A stretch of DNA of 64,000 nt from Paraspadella gotoi (taxonomy: Eukaryota > Chaetognatha). The position numbers were made by a program, and so were the translations under genes. The stretch covers positions 6,093,431-6,157,430 of the forward strand of contig CM119266.1 of assembly GCA_051294375.1 (NCBI GenBank). The letters are read 5' to 3'. This document shows positions 23,901 through 36,375 of the stretch, one piece after another (the stretch's first letter is position 1; the number at the start of each line of letters is the position of its first letter). The notes under the pieces were generated by a model, which saw only the letters and a program-made list of their open reading frames with translations, searched no databases and was not told where the DNA came from.

Positions 23901-26011
23901 CAAAATCCCAATTTTCAATCAGGTCCAACTGAAAATCTGCGAAGAGTCACGTGATTCTCAAAAACGCGACGCCGTCGACGCCAACCGGAAGTTGAAGGAG
24001 GCGGAGGAGATGCAGGATCGGATGAGGAAAGAGTTGATGGATTTGAAGAGGTGGGCCGATTTAGAGGGTGTAGCCCGGGGTGTTTGTGGGAATTGGGCGT
24101 GACTGAAAGGACTCCCCTTTGGTTTCAGGTCTTTGAAGGACGAGGTGCTCGAGAAGGAAGCCGGACAAAAGGCTAACGAATCGCTCAGGTGAATTATCGT
24201 TATTTTATTGATTTTTCAAAATTATTTTCTCAATTTAATTGGGCGTTAATTTTGTAATAATTTAAAGTCATTACATTATCTATCAACCTGAATTGATTAT
24301 TGATTATCTTAATTGAGCTAGTGTGGTATTTAATCCTCAGATGGTTAATCTTATCAAACAATCCTCTTCCTTAGGGCAAAAATCAAAACAAGCGAGGGCG
24401 AGCGCAACGACCTCTCTCGTCAATTTTCCGAAGCCAAACAAAAGATCCAAGTCTTGGAAGAGATGCGCGGAGCCCTCCAGCGGGAAAACGCGGAACTCCG
24501 GACGAGTCTGCGGGACGTGGAGAAGTCGCGGTTGGAGGCGCGGCGGGAGCTGCAGGAGCTGCGGCGGCAGGTGTAATGGGCAGTTTTTATTAAAGGATGT
24601 CACGACTTGATGCAGAATCGAACAAATTATGATTGTCAATGGAATACTGGACAATTCTTGTATGTTTTTAAGCTTAAGTTTTTAAGCACATACCACATAC
24701 AGTATCATGTTATCATGGGCGCGCTGACTTCCAATAAAGTACACATACACTGGCTATAACAATAATAAACAAAAGAAAAAAGAGTTAATTAAAAGGATTA
24801 AAATTTACGAGTGTCAATATCGATAATCAATTAAAATTAGTAGAATTTAAATTAATGATTTAATAATTAACAAAAAGTTGCAAACTCGCCTAGTTGATTT
24901 TTCAAAAGTTTAACTTCAGGTAGAATAAAGTTAGTTAAAGTTATTTGAAGAAAAGTTTTAACTTTAATTGTCACACAACCAGGTGAAGCAGCTGGAAGGC
25001 GAGGGACAAAAGAAGTCGGCCGAAGTGATCGAACTTCAAGATCGAGTCAAAAGAGACGAAGATCGAGAAGAAGAAAAGAGAAAAGAAAATTTCGGACTCA
25101 GACAAAAGATCGTGGAAGCGGAAGCGGGAAAGGAGGCCGTCAAGAAAGAACTTACCAATTTGCAGGTTTATTGGGTCGGGGGTTTTAAGGGGAGGTGAGG
25201 GTCTGGGGTAAGTTTAGGGGTGAAGGTTTGAGGTAAGTGCCATGACGAAGCTTGCCGGGGTGAGGTTTTAGTTCTTTGGATGAGGATTTGGATCATATCA
25301 ATTTTTGTTTTTTTGAAAAAGAAGCTTTAATAAAAAAAAATTGAAATGAAAAGAGTAGAAATAATAGGTTGGTAATTTTTTGTTAATTCCAACAGCTATT
25401 ATTGTGGGTTTTGGTGAGTATACAATTTTTGCCTTTTGCTTTTTGGGGTTTTTAATCTGTCTTGAGTATAATAAGTAAGAAATACTTCATAATTCTTGAG
25501 ATTTCACTTAATTTTTTTTTTTTTTTTTTGCTTATTTTTAAATGTCACCAACCGTTGATTTCATGCTTTTTAGACACAAGCACCAAAGTTAAATTTGACG
25601 AGAAAAATTGAAGCATGAATAATCATCAACACTTTTTGTCAATGTATAAAAATATTAAGGAAAAGGTAAGGCTCAGCATATTGTATAACTTCGTCATTAT
25701 GATTCGGAAGCAAGTGTCAAGAAATCATCGCCATTCTATAAAAGATTTGGGCCTTAAAATCTTTTAATAATCTTTGAATAACGAAATGTTGCAGGTCTCG
25801 TTTCCAATAAAGACAAGAAAATAAGCTTATCATTTTATAGATATGGGAATTGAATAACAATAATTAAGTTATTCGTAGTTTTTCTCTCTCGATCATATTT
25901 TTCTTCTTTTGAATTTTTCTGCTGTAAAATTATTCGATTGGCGGCCACTTTTTATAGCGAAATGAGTCCGTAATTACGTTATGCAAATTGATTGAGAGAG
26001 AGAGAGAGAGA

Positions 26012-26091
<80 letters not shown>

Positions 26092-29000
26092 CAGAAACAA
26101 AGGTAGAAAGAAAGAAAGAAAGAAAGAAAGACGGTCAAGTTGAAGAAAGAGAAAAAATAAGATGGAGGAAGAAAGAAAAGAATAAAAGATACAAATTTTG
26201 AGAGCGACTGACAAAAACCTCCCCTTTCCCCCGCCTAATCTTCCTCAGCGCAAGTTCGCCGAATTCGAAGACTCCGCCCGCGGGAAAGAGAAGGAGCTGG
26301 TCGCAGTCTTGGAGGATCTCAAATCTGTGGAGGCGAAACTCGCTCAAGAGAAGAGAACGGCGGAGAGAAACGTGGAGGCGTTGGACAATGAGTTGAGCGA
26401 CTGCAAGACGAAGCTGAGCGCAGCCGAGGGTGAGTGGTTGCATGATGGGAGGATGTGAATGTTTGTATGATCAGTGATCATATTCAATGAAAAAAAGAAA
26501 CGAATTGATTGCAGGATTAAACTCGTTGTGAGAAAAGTTGAATTTTTTGCATTATAAAACTTAGCGTGACTGCGTAGAGGAAAGGAAAGTGACTGCATGG
26601 TGATATTTCACTCACCCCTTTACTTCAACTCCCCCACCCCCGCCCCCCCGCTCACAAAGGCCGCGTCTCCGCCCTCGAACTCCAGATCGCTCGAGCGGAA
26701 GGCGCGAGACGAGACGTCGAGTTCAAACTGACTGCGATTCATTCTCATCTGAGGAGATCCTTGGGAGTCGGGCGAGACGGACCGACGCTGGGAAGTCCGG
26801 GAAGGAGACCGGTCTTGCAGTCTACGGGTGAGAGGCCTTTGGTTTTTATTTAATGTTTAATATCTAATGTTTATTCGAGAGTCATGTATGTTTTATGTTT
26901 AACATTTTTTCTATAGCAACGGTGAATACAAAAAATGTAAACTTTGTAACCCTGAAAATGTGCTATTTTCGTATACACTGTTTTAAGTTATCAAGTTTAA
27001 GTAGATCAAGCATTTTCATTAAGCATTGCACTTTTGTTCACATTTTGTTTTTTTACATTTTCGGCTTCAAGAAATCGAAAATGATACGACGTTGGAATCG
27101 ACGGCGAAAGAAGAAGATATGGAAATTCCGATTTCTCCGATTAAGAAAACGAACGGTGAGACAAAACAACAGCAAGAAAACAAAAAAGAAAGTGTAGCGT
27201 ACATAATATTAGGGTTAGGGTTAGGGTTGTACCAATTTCATAATATCATCAACGTTTACGTTTAAAAAAAAAAGAAGAAAAAATAGTTCAGTAAAAGTTT
27301 AAAAAATACGTAGGAGAATAATAAAAGTATTTAAAACATTCCATTTTCACGATTGATTAATATATAGATTAATGGATTTATTGATTGATCGATTAATTCA
27401 TTGAATGATTGTTCTTTTATCTCGACAACGTTACGTAATACTTCATTTTTTATTTTAATCATTTCTACGTATAGATTGTTCATTTGTCTATTACTATCTC
27501 TCTTTCTCTTACTCTCCTTCCCCCTTTTCCCCGAAGGCAACGACTCTTCGCTCTCCGCGGCCGAGGTCGACCCAGAGGGCGTTCGCGTCGCTCTCCTCGA
27601 CTTCGTCAACGCTTTCGCCGCTGCGAACAGAGAGCGCGACGACGCCGTCTCTCATTTGACTCTGACAAAAGCGCAACTCAAAGAGATGGAGGATCAGAGG
27701 GACAGACTGCACGAGAGGTACGGACTCGGTAATACAGAGTGTCCCACGCCTACTGTCACTCTATAAATGAAGGCTCTTTAAAATTGTAAAGTTGGAATTA
27801 ATTAAGTAAAAAAATTAAACCTGAAAGTTGAGTTCGTACAGTTTTTTCTGTGATCCTCATCACGATTATTGGTTTTTTGGTTTTGGTTTTCCCACATAGT
27901 ATGCGGTTAAAATGTGAGGGTTTCTGATTTGACAATCGCTCAAAACAATTTACAAGCTAAATTTAATTGGTTATTGGTTAATTGGTTATTGGTTGCAAAT
28001 TCATGATAGTACTTGTGTGACTTTCTGTTAAAGAAATCAGTCAGAAATCATTTTTCCCCGTTTTTTAAACTGTGCCAAATTTCTCTCCTCGCAGACTTCA
28101 TCAAATTCAAAAATCGATGGGCGAAGTTGAAGAAGACAAACGCGGCGTCGACGGACGGCTGTCGTCGGCGCAGACGGCGCTGCTGCTGCAGGTTTGAAAA
28201 TTTTATTGATTAAGTTCGTTAGTTCGTTCGTTAGAGGGTTTCTTCGTTCGTTAGTTCGTTCATTCGTTTGTTTTGTTTTTTTTTCCTTCTATTCTTTCTT
28301 TTCTTCTGTCTATTTTTGGTCGTTTTGTCTTTCTGTTTTTTATCTTTTTTCTTATTTTTTTTTTTATCTTGCTCTCTTTCTTAATTTTTCTTCTCTTAAT
28401 CTTTTTTAAGCTAATCCTCTCTCTGCGAAATGTAACTCATTTTTAACCTTCCTCAAAATTCCCTCTCCCATAGGAGGAAACGATCCGCCGAAGCGAGAGA
28501 GAGCGCCGATTGGCCAACGACAAAATCGTGACGTTGCAACAGAACCTCAAAGAGATGGAAGTCACGAAAAAAAATCTGGAGGTGAATTTGTGAAAATTGT
28601 AATTGTAATAATTATAATGTCAACTTTTTAAGCCCGAAGTTTTATAAGTTCATTTATTTTTATAATCATTTGTTATCTTTAATAACAATATTTATTAAAG
28701 AACTTAAACTTAAAGAAATAGATAAAATACAAAAGATAGATAAATAATAAATAATTATTAATCATAAATAATACTCAATGATTATTATTAATAATAATTT
28801 TTTTAACAAAAGGATCGAATTTCGCGACTAAAGGAATCGGAGGCGAAGAACGAGGCTGAGCGGAAGCACCTCAAGTCGCTCGTCGAATCGACGGAAGTTC
28901 GGGCGACGCAGACGGAACTCTCCAAGCGCGCTGTCGAAGGTGTCGAGGGGGGTAGAGGGTGATGCAGAGTTGTTGAAGGGTGCCGAGGTTTCGCGGCAAA

Positions 29001-29349
29001 CGCGAGATTATTAGGTATAAAAAAATGAGTATTTTTTTATCTCAAAATTGTTCGTCATTCTCATTTGCATATTGCAGCAAATTTTTATTTCGGTGAAGCA
29101 TTTTAGATAATGAGTGCATTGACATATTCCGCATTGACGGCATTGACGACGGCAATGAGAACTACTACTTCTTATTAGATCGTTAGGATGAGATAAATTT
29201 ATTTACATATTATTTTAAGATAACCCCAGCTTTATTTGAAATTCTTGGTCAGTTTCGATGTGAATCTAGATCCAGACAGAATGATTACACTCCTGTTAAA
29301 ATTGTTTAGAGCTATTTTTAATAACGCGAAACTGACAGAAGAATCGCAT

Positions 29350-29397
<48 letters not shown>

Positions 29398-32300
29398 CAC
29401 CCTACCATCAGGCGATTTGCAACGCGTCAATATGCTGCTGCTGGACAAAGAAACTGAGCATCAGGTGCTGCAGGAGCGCATCGAGGCGTTACAGACGTTG
29501 AAGCGCGAGGAGGAGGCGAAAAACAACGCGCTGCAGGTGTCGCTGGAGAGACAGGCGTTGTCGTTGCATCGACAGGAAGAGGGGCAACAGGCGCTCAACA
29601 CGAGGATGCAGGTTAAGATTTAAATTTAGATTTGGTTTTAGATTTGTAATTAAATTATGATTTACATTTGCATTTTTATTTGATTTAGATAGAAATTAAT
29701 TTATATTTGACGTTTTATTTATATTTGCTTTTATTTAGAGTTAAATTTTTGAATTAAATTTGCTTTTTTTTAGGATTTGAAATTATATTTTGTTTTAGAT
29801 TTACGTTTTGTTTTGGATTTATAAATAAATTTGAATTTGTATTTTAAGTTTAATTTAGATAACATCGTATCCGACTTAAATTTTTTTTTCAGCGCCTCAA
29901 CGAATCTCTGGTCGAATCGAGTCAAACTAGCAACACCCTGCAAGACAAAGTCGTCAACTTGCAGAACGCTCTTCAAGGTGATGTCTCTATACGTCTTGTT
30001 TAACGATGTAATTGTCATAATGTCATATGCTAACCCAAACTAAAGATCACGTCTTCTTCTCCCCCTTCCAACGCCCCCCTTCATCTCCATTTCCATCTCC
30101 ATCTCCATTTCCGTCTCCATTTCCATCTCCATTTCCATCTCCAGCCAGCGAAAACGATCGACGAATTTTGCAAGAGAAACTTGACGCGACTCGATCTTCG
30201 TCCAACGAAGCGAAGAAGCAAAATCATTCGTTGATGGAGAAGGTGCAGAGTCTCAACGCTGAGATCGCAGAACATCACCTCAGGTAGGATGAAGATGCTG
30301 TTGATGGAGGTTCAACATCAAGGAAGATTTTGATTTAAAGCAATCTGCAATCAGAAAAAGAAACTTCGTTCAGATCCTAAAATTCTTTATTCTTATGAAG
30401 TAAAATGATAATATTTAATTATACATTTTTTCATTTATACATTTAATAGCATGATAAAATCTTAATTCATCGTCAGGTCTTCGGAGTTGGACGGTCAGCT
30501 GCGTCAGGCCAACACCCTCCTGTGTCAGCGGCAGGAGGGGGAGCAGGAGCTGATGCAGCAAATCAGCAAATTGCAGCGGCACAAGAACGATTTGATGGTG
30601 AGCTTCAAACATTATAAAATATTAATTTAAGTTTGGAATCTAAATTTCTTTTTTTTTTTTCCTTTTTTTCAGATGAAAGTTGATTGTTTACAAAAGCAAC
30701 TTTCATCCATCGAATACGAGAAGACAGACATCGCGAAAAGTCAACAGAAATTGGAGAGAGACAAATCGGTTTTGAGAAAAACCTTGGAAAAGGTTAATTT
30801 TATTTATTATAATGTAGTTTTGATTTAATTTAACCTTTTTTGAATACAAACGTAAAGACGGAATCGGGTTTGGCCAAAACCGAGGAAGAAAAGTTCGCCT
30901 TCGAAGAAAGAATGAGAAGAAAGGACGACGAAGTGGCCGAATTTCAAAAGCAGGTCAGGCCGAAGGTCACTATCCTTTTTTATCTATCACTATCACATCC
31001 TTTTTTATCTATCGCTATCCTTTGTCCTAATTATTTTTTTACTTTTCTTCCTTTTGTTTTATTTATGGATTGATTGATTTATTTATTATTTCTTCTCTAT
31101 TTTTTTATTTACTTTTTTTTTAAACAGTGATTCTTTTCTTCTTTGACTTGGTCGTTATTTTTCATATTATTAAAATGTAGTTTAAAACAATTTCTAATTG
31201 CCAAAATCGGCATTACTTTATTACAAAGTATTGAAAATATCGTTATTGTTACCTCTACGTATACAATTTATGTTTGTTACATCGCTATAATAACTAAAAT
31301 GGCGAATCCATTTTAACTTTCCAGATCCAAGATCTTCACGCGAGTTTGGCTAAATCGGAACAGGCGCATGCGCAGAGACTCATCGATCTGACGACGCGTC
31401 ATCGACAAGAAACGGAGATAGAGACGGAGAGATTGAGATCCTCGCAGGTTGGTGGGGAGTGGTTCCGGGTGGTGGGATGAGGGTGGCGAGATTAGAGGGG
31501 GGATTAAAAGTTTGGGGGTGGAGAGAGTGGGTATTTGCTACTACCTAGAAATCTTAAGGAATAAGTATGGAATCCAGTCTTGACCAATTGGCCATGTATG
31601 AGTCTTTATTGTGAGCTTTGGGTTTTTTGCACTCTTGTAAGAAAGATGGAGAATTTTTAACTGACGTTAGAATGTGTCAAGGCGAGTCGAGACAGCTCGA
31701 CTATGAATAATTTTATAATTTGAAAATTTTTAAATTGAAAAAAAAGAAACTCCTCCATTTCATTAATATTTCATTTACAATTTTACATTTTCGAAAGTCT
31801 AATCATCCTTTTTATATTAAACATTAATTTACACATCCGAGGTTTTAATATATGAGTTATTTTAAAGTGTTTAACATTTAATTAAAACTCTTCATCAAAG
31901 TCTCAAGCGGAACGAACGCTGGAAATCCGCGAACGCTCTCACCGTCAGAGAGTCAAGGGATTGGAGGAGCAAGTGGGGACACTGAAGGATCAACTGGCTC
32001 AGGAGATCAGCAAACGACAATACTACATCACCAGGTGACCTTTTTTTTTCATTTAATTTTCGAAACTATTTTCCGAAAGCGGCCCGTTCCTGTCTCTTTA
32101 TTCCTGAACTTAACTATAACCTTAGAATTTACCAAAACTTTGATTTAACCCCCAACGTTAATTCTTAAATTTAAACTAATCCTAATCCTTAACTTTATGC
32201 TTTAATCCTAAACCTTAATCCAAATCCAGAACCCTTTCTCTAATGTAATCCCTAACCTAATCCCTAACCTAATTTCATAATCTAATGTTAATGCTTAAAA

Positions 32301-34385
32301 GTTAATTAAATATAAAAACTGACTTGTTTTTAAATCTAAGCTAAAATATTTTCAACCACAACAGTTTTGACTGACTGACCAGTGACCACGACCTTCCCCT
32401 TTCTTTCGGCACCGCAGATCACTCCGCGCCGGAGAAGAGATGCGGTCCCTCCGTTCCATCCTCGGCGCCGCATCCCCGGGAGCTGGCGACGCCGATGACG
32501 CCGTTGCCGGCGCCGTCGCAGGAGACGGCGTCGATCGATTCCATGACAAAGACGCCGCGGAATTATCGATGGGAAAGAGTCTGAGGGATTCGGGATTCGA
32601 AACGAAAAGTGAGATTTGGTGGATTTGGTTGATTTTAGGAGGGTGAGGGATGTAACTTGATTGTAGGCGGGTAAGGGATGTAACTTGATTGTAAGCCGGT
32701 GAGGGATGTAACTTTATTGTAGGCGAGTAAGGGATGTAACTTGATTGTAGGCGGGTGAGGGATGTAACTTGATTGTAGGCGGGTGAGGTATGTAACTGAA
32801 TGTAATAGTTAATAAAATAGAAGAATTAAAGAGAGAGGGGGAGAGAGAGACGGGCACTTCCTTACCTTATACCTCTCCGTCCTCCTTACCCTCTTCAGCC
32901 GGAGCCAAAGATATCCTTCTTTCTCCGACTCCAGATTTTCGCTCAACATTTTCCGGCAAAAACGATTCCACTCGATCGAGTCTCCGGATTCCGGAATCGA
33001 AGCCGGAATCTCGGCGGAGGACGCCGCCCACCAAACTGGCCGCCGCCGACGCCGCGAGGTCTTGAGATTGGATGGAATGAATGGACTGCAATGAGTGACA
33101 ATGTGCAATTGACGCTAAGGGACTGCCGCTTATAGTTATAGACTGCTATAGTAATTAACGTTTTAAATTTAAACGATTTTTAGTATTTAATCTTGAAGTA
33201 TTTCCCTAATTACTTTTAATTCTTTGTGACAAATAATTTTGTTGCGTTCGTAAATCTATTTTTAAATTAAAAATTTAAAATATTCCATTCTCTGCGATGA
33301 TAGGGTAAGCCTACTCAAGTTTTAAAAAAAATTATTACAAAAATATAAAAGAGAATTAAATTATTTCTTGCCACTTAGATTAGGTACGAGCTTTGGTGTT
33401 TTTTGTCACATAAAACCGTCAATAATTTTATTCTACAAAGAGAATATGCATAGAAATAATAGGACTAATTTATAAAATAAACCACCAAAGCTTGTCCAAA
33501 GTCAGTGACAAGATAGCTTATTTATTAAATGAATGGGTAATTTTTATATTGGTTGTTGATAAAAAAATAATGAAAAATACGGATTTTCTGAGAATTTTAT
33601 GGAAAAATTCCTCCCAAATCGAATTTTATTTTAACGGTTTTGATTTTTTCTTTAGGCCGATGGAAGGTAGACGCCAATTGTCACCAACAAGAACACTCTC
33701 TCCCGTCAGGTACATGATACATAATTATAGGGGTCGCCCCACTCAATGAGGTGAGTCAAAAAGTTAGATCGAGTACAGGCTCAAACGAAAATGTATTCAT
33801 TTTGTCAAGAATACTTTCAATGGGCAAAAAATTTAACCTTTTGTCGACTAGAACGCGCAGCGGTTCTCCCCAGCGCCACCGCGCGGGCGCGACTCACCAA
33901 AGGCTGACGTCGACGCCGGCGACGAAAGTGAGCGACGCCGGAGCGAACTCGGGTAAGTTTTGGGTGAGTTCGGAGAAAATTAGGTTAAAAACTCATTTTT
34001 ATAAACCGGTTTATCAGGTTAATCGGGATAAGAACAGACCTTTTTTTAGAAATTGGGTAATCATTAAGGACAGAATTTTTTTACTACCCCTTGTTAACCT
34101 TTCTTTCCTTTTTTTCTTTTCTCTTCTTTTCCTTTTTTCTTTTCCTTTCCTTTCCTTTTCCTCTCGTTTTCTTTCCTTTCCTTTCCTTTCCTTTCCTTTC
34201 CTCCATATCCAGAGCCGTATTCATGGCAACAACGCGCCACTAGTCCTGATCGTCAATCCGCTTCTCAAACAGACAGCCTTCGCTTCTCCCGCGAGTCCCA
34301 GCTGAGAAGCGGACATTCGAAACCGCTTCCCACGGGGTCGGCCGCGCAAAATGGATTTCAGCGGAGAAGCAACCGAAATTCATGA
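10410..34385 (+). CDS. CROCC: Rootletin (ciliary rootlet coiled-coil protein), complete gene, 48 coding exons
   Basis: Rootletin polymerises into the striated rootlet that anchors the basal body of cilia and links centrioles. I joined 48 exons using GT/AG borders and phase; the total is 6885 nt, 2294 aa plus stop, with no frame break. The start is the ATG at 10410 (MYGSRST); the stop is TGA at 34383-34385, and an AATAAA lies at 34760. Identity rests on conserved blocks in family order: VIQYKRKCSELEQ, ESALVRLEEEQQRGASL, VNSMLREQLDEA, ERNDLSRQFSEAKQ, VDPEGVRVALLDFVNAF, RRSERERR and RTLEIRERSHRQRVKGLEEQ. Nearly all of it is predicted coiled coil, apart from a Gly/Ser N-terminus, two Ser/Pro-rich breaks and a basic Ser-rich tail. 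Human rootletin is about 2017 aa, so this one is somewhat longer. An additional 5' non-coding exon is possible. Exon lists are given in the next three entries. Confidence 0.95.
14564..14608 (+). pseudogene. 3' half of tRNA-Leu with CCA end
   Basis: CCAGTCTCTTAGGAGGCGTG, then GGTTCGAATCC and CACTGCCA match the variable arm, T arm and acceptor of animal tRNA-Leu (AAG/TAG type), followed directly by CCA. One T-stem mismatch is present and the 5' half is absent. Since eukaryotic tRNA genes do not encode CCA, the copy probably came from a mature tRNA by reverse transcription. Confidence 0.6.
14980..15083 (-). repeat. Dispersed repeat, family 3, copy 1
   Basis: In reverse orientation this stretch matches the copy at 59840-59960: CTTGTAAGAGTGATGGAGG, TTAAACCACC, CCTGTCCAAAGTCAGGGGCA, then an AT-rich part and ACCAATTTCAT. 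It lies in rootletin intron 7. Confidence 0.65.
17461..17683 (+). mobile_element. Hairpin-array element, family 1, copy 1 (rootletin intron 12)
   Basis: This copy starts TATGGCAACAG and ends ACCGCCACA, flanked on both sides by TCAT, a perfect 4-bp target duplication (17457-17460 and 17684-17687). It is about 33 bp shorter than the other full copies because of an internal deletion near the 3' end that removes one hairpin. It has no coding capacity. Confidence 0.8.
17949..26827 (+). CDS. CROCC: Rootletin exons 13-30: central coiled-coil rod
   Basis: Exons: 17949-18113, 18480-18677, 19083-19249, 19508-19607, 20212-20400, 20665-20872, 21139-21292, 21613-21774, 21850-21937, 22173-22324, 22450-22554, 23314-23431, 23923-24050, 24129-24188, 24375-24570, 24983-25165, 26249-26429, 26660-26827 (about residues 624-1530). 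The product is charged heptad coiled coil, rich in Glu, Lys, Arg, Leu and Gln, with almost no Pro or Gly. Exon 27 (SRQFSEAKQKIQVLEEMRGA, then LRDVEKSRLEA and ELQELRRQ) and exon 29 (RKFAEFEDSARGKEKELVAVLE) are especially close to vertebrate rootletin. Exon 30 ends the rod with LGVGRDGPTLGSPGRRPV, a Gly/Pro break. A hairpin-array element is inserted in intron 12 (17461-17683) and another in intron 23 (22847-23101). Confidence 0.93.
19625..19870. repeat. 23-bp minisatellite in rootletin intron 16
   Basis: Units such as ATGAAAATGTTGAGAGTGGA repeat about ten times from just after exon 16, decaying towards GAGAGTGGAAGAATTTG units. Confidence 0.75.
20876..20917. repeat. (GA)n in rootletin intron 18
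   Basis: A pure GA tract immediately after the exon 18 donor. Confidence 0.85.
22620..23312. repeat. Degenerate (CCAT)n tract in rootletin intron 23
   Basis: Interrupted CCATCCAT/CTATTAATCCAT units fill most of the intron on both sides of a family 1 element. Confidence 0.7.
22847..23101 (+). mobile_element. Hairpin-array element, family 1, copy 2 (rootletin intron 23)
   Basis: This 255-bp copy has CCAT target duplications (22843-22846 and 23102-23105) and sits inside a degenerate (CCAT)n tract. Successive short stems are visible: GGCAAC/GTTGCC, GATGCCC/GGGCATC, GTTGG/CCGAC, CAGTGAC/GTCACTG, GGAACAC/GTGTTCC, AGCCAA/TTGGCT and GGCGGT/ACCGCC. The ends form a minimal inverted repeat, TATGGC against TGTGGC. 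Confidence 0.8.
25993..26089. repeat. (GA)n in rootletin intron 28
   Basis: Nearly pure GA for about 97 bp, followed by an (AAAG)n stretch to 26130. Confidence 0.85.
27072..34385 (+). CDS. CROCC: Rootletin exons 31-48: C-terminal rod and basic Ser-rich tail
   Basis: Exons: 27072-27155, 27537-27717, 28095-28191, 28474-28581, 28813-28939, 29412-29611, 29893-29977, 30145-30283, 30477-30597, 30673-30792, 30858-30953, 31325-31447, 31901-32034, 32418-32608, 32899-33058, 33656-33709, 33852-33952, 34213-34385. Exon 31 is an acidic linker. Exons 32-43 are the most conserved part of the rod (VDPEGVRVALLDFVNAFAAA, DRISRLKESEAK, LERDKSVLRKTLEK, and ERSHRQRVKGLEEQVGTLKD). Exons 44-48 encode a low-complexity tail with RS/SP motifs (LSPTRTLSPVR) that I do not recognise from vertebrate rootletin. 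If intron 45 were retained, a TGA at 33063-33065 would end the protein just after AARS, so a shorter isoform is possible. Confidence 0.92.
27208..27244 (+). repeat. Interstitial telomere-type TTAGGG repeats
   Basis: Three tandem TTAGGG units are joined directly to TTGTACCAATTTCATAATA, the tail sequence of repeat family 3. It lies in rootletin intron 31. Confidence 0.7.
29352..29396. repeat. (CT)n before rootletin exon 36
   Basis: A pure CT tract that also supplies the pyrimidine tract of the exon 36 acceptor at 29411. Confidence 0.85.
32639..32796. repeat. 28-bp minisatellite in rootletin intron 44
   Basis: Five to six units of GGGTGAGGGATGTAACTTGA plus TTGTAGGC in tandem, with few changes between units. 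Confidence 0.8.
33478..33560 (+). repeat. Dispersed repeat, family 3, copy 2
   Basis: AAACCACCAAAGCTTGTCC through AAAGTCAGTGACAAGATAGC and a TTTTTATATTGGTTGT tail match the other family 3 copies. It lies in rootletin intron 45, less than 100 bp before exon 46. Confidence 0.6.
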
Positions 34386-34759
34386 TCGCCTTTTTTAAAA
34401 CAAAAACACATTTTTTTACATTACTAGTAGTATTACAGTTGCCTTATTAGTTTAATACTTACTTATTTTTACACTTGCCTGTATTATTTTATTTTCATTT
34501 TTTTACCATGTACATCGCAAAGTTACTGTACATTGTACACCTCGTGTATTATCCTAACTGGATACATCGCCTCGAACAATCATTGACTATTTAAAAAAAA
34601 CGAGATCATTAAAGTATTATTATTTTTCATCACGCTTTTTTAATCATACATATAATTATGTTCGTAATATATATAGAGAGAGAAAGAAAGAGAGCGACAA
34701 CTTTAGTTAGTTTGATTATGATCACAATCACATGATTATGACCAACTATAAACAACGAA

Positions 34760-34765
34760 AATAAA
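34760..34765 (+). terminator. Candidate polyadenylation signal of rootletin
   Basis: The first good AATAAA after the rootletin stop codon lies about 375 nt downstream. The intervening sequence is AT-rich and has no open coding sequence, as expected for a 3' untranslated region. Confidence 0.4.
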
Positions 34766-36375
34766 GAAAAATACACAATGATCAACTGACTGTAATTTTT
34801 ACAAAAGTAAAATTATATTAAATAAAATATTCCACGTCAGCCCATTTTAAAAATTCGGGAATACAAGTCAAGGATGATCTTATGATAATTTCGTTTCTCA
34901 TCGAGTCAAATGCCTTAAATTTAACCGGTTTTCCCATAATATTTAAGATTACAATCTTTTCCAGAAAAAGAAACATTAAAAAAAATTATACTGAGGTTGT
35001 ATAAATTTGTTTTTCTTTGCGGTTATATTTTTCAATATATATATCCCGATCTCAAAGGGCTTTGCGAGCTCTTTTTAGAATGTATCCTTATTTATTTCAA
35101 ATGCAATAATTCATTATTATAATGAATAATATAGTAGATTTTTCATGATATAGTCGTAATGAAAATATTTTAATCGCTTTCAAAGAGTTATTACGTTACT
35201 CCAACTAGATACCACTGTAGTTACGATATGCGATGAAGCTGAGGAACTTCTTTTTAGGAAAAAAAACCCAAGTGGCTCCCAAAAGAATAAAATGATGACG
35301 TAAGCAATAAGGCGTAGTAAAATTCCTAAATTTAACTTTAATTAAAATTCTAAAAATGAGGAACGAACAACATTATACTAATGAACATTTATGTAATAAA
35401 AAAATTCATATTAAATTTTACAATTTACGCAGTAGGCAATATTTATACTAATACTAAACCAATAAATGTTCAAATTTCAAAACAGTTTTTTCTAAGATTT
35501 TTTTGCAGATTTGGATTCGTCATAAAAAGTTGGTATAAAGAAATATAACTCTTTTTGAAAAATTCATTCATTAACTGGGTCAAAAATTAAAAAAACCTAT
35601 ATTTTAAGCTGAAAATTAATTTTTTATATATTAAATATATATATTTTAATTTCTAACCCACTTAATGAAAGAATTTTTAAAAATGATTTATATTTTCTTT
35701 TATTAACTTTTGACAAGGAATTCAAATCTGCAATCAAAATTTAAAAAAGCCTATTTTGAAATTTTTCGATTTTATAAGGAAAGTACTATATATAAATATA
35801 GGCTACTGCGAAAATTAACAAATATAAAATTCATTTTTTTTACAAATTAATGTTCACTGATGGTATGTTGTTCATAATTGACTTTTAGAATTTTCGTATG
35901 TAACTTTCACTACGCCTTAGTAAGCAATACTAAGCTTACTAGGCATTCATTGGTTAAAAAATTATCCCCCCCCCCAAAAAAAAAACCTGCTTGTAACTTA
36001 AATCCCAAGTTACTAGACCAGAAAATATTTCTGTCAAGTATAAAACCTGGTAGTCGTTGACGAAGCAGACCAGTTCCCTAACTTGAAAGTTTAAAAACAA
36101 CATATTTAGTTTTGACACGAAAGGATATAGTTTCAAACATTAAATTTTAATGGGACTCATGACCGGTTTTAATTATTTAACACCCAATAAAAAAACCATA
36201 ACAGTTCGCTAAGAGGAAGTTTAAACTAACGAATAAAAATCCCGTTTTAGAAATGAGAACACGAACTATGCTTTCGGTCTGAAAAAAAAAAACGAACAAA
36301 ACCCAAAATTGCGTCAGCCGATTTCTTAGTAGGGATCTGCTTTTACGTTCTTTGGAGATAATTCTTTTTCCGTCA

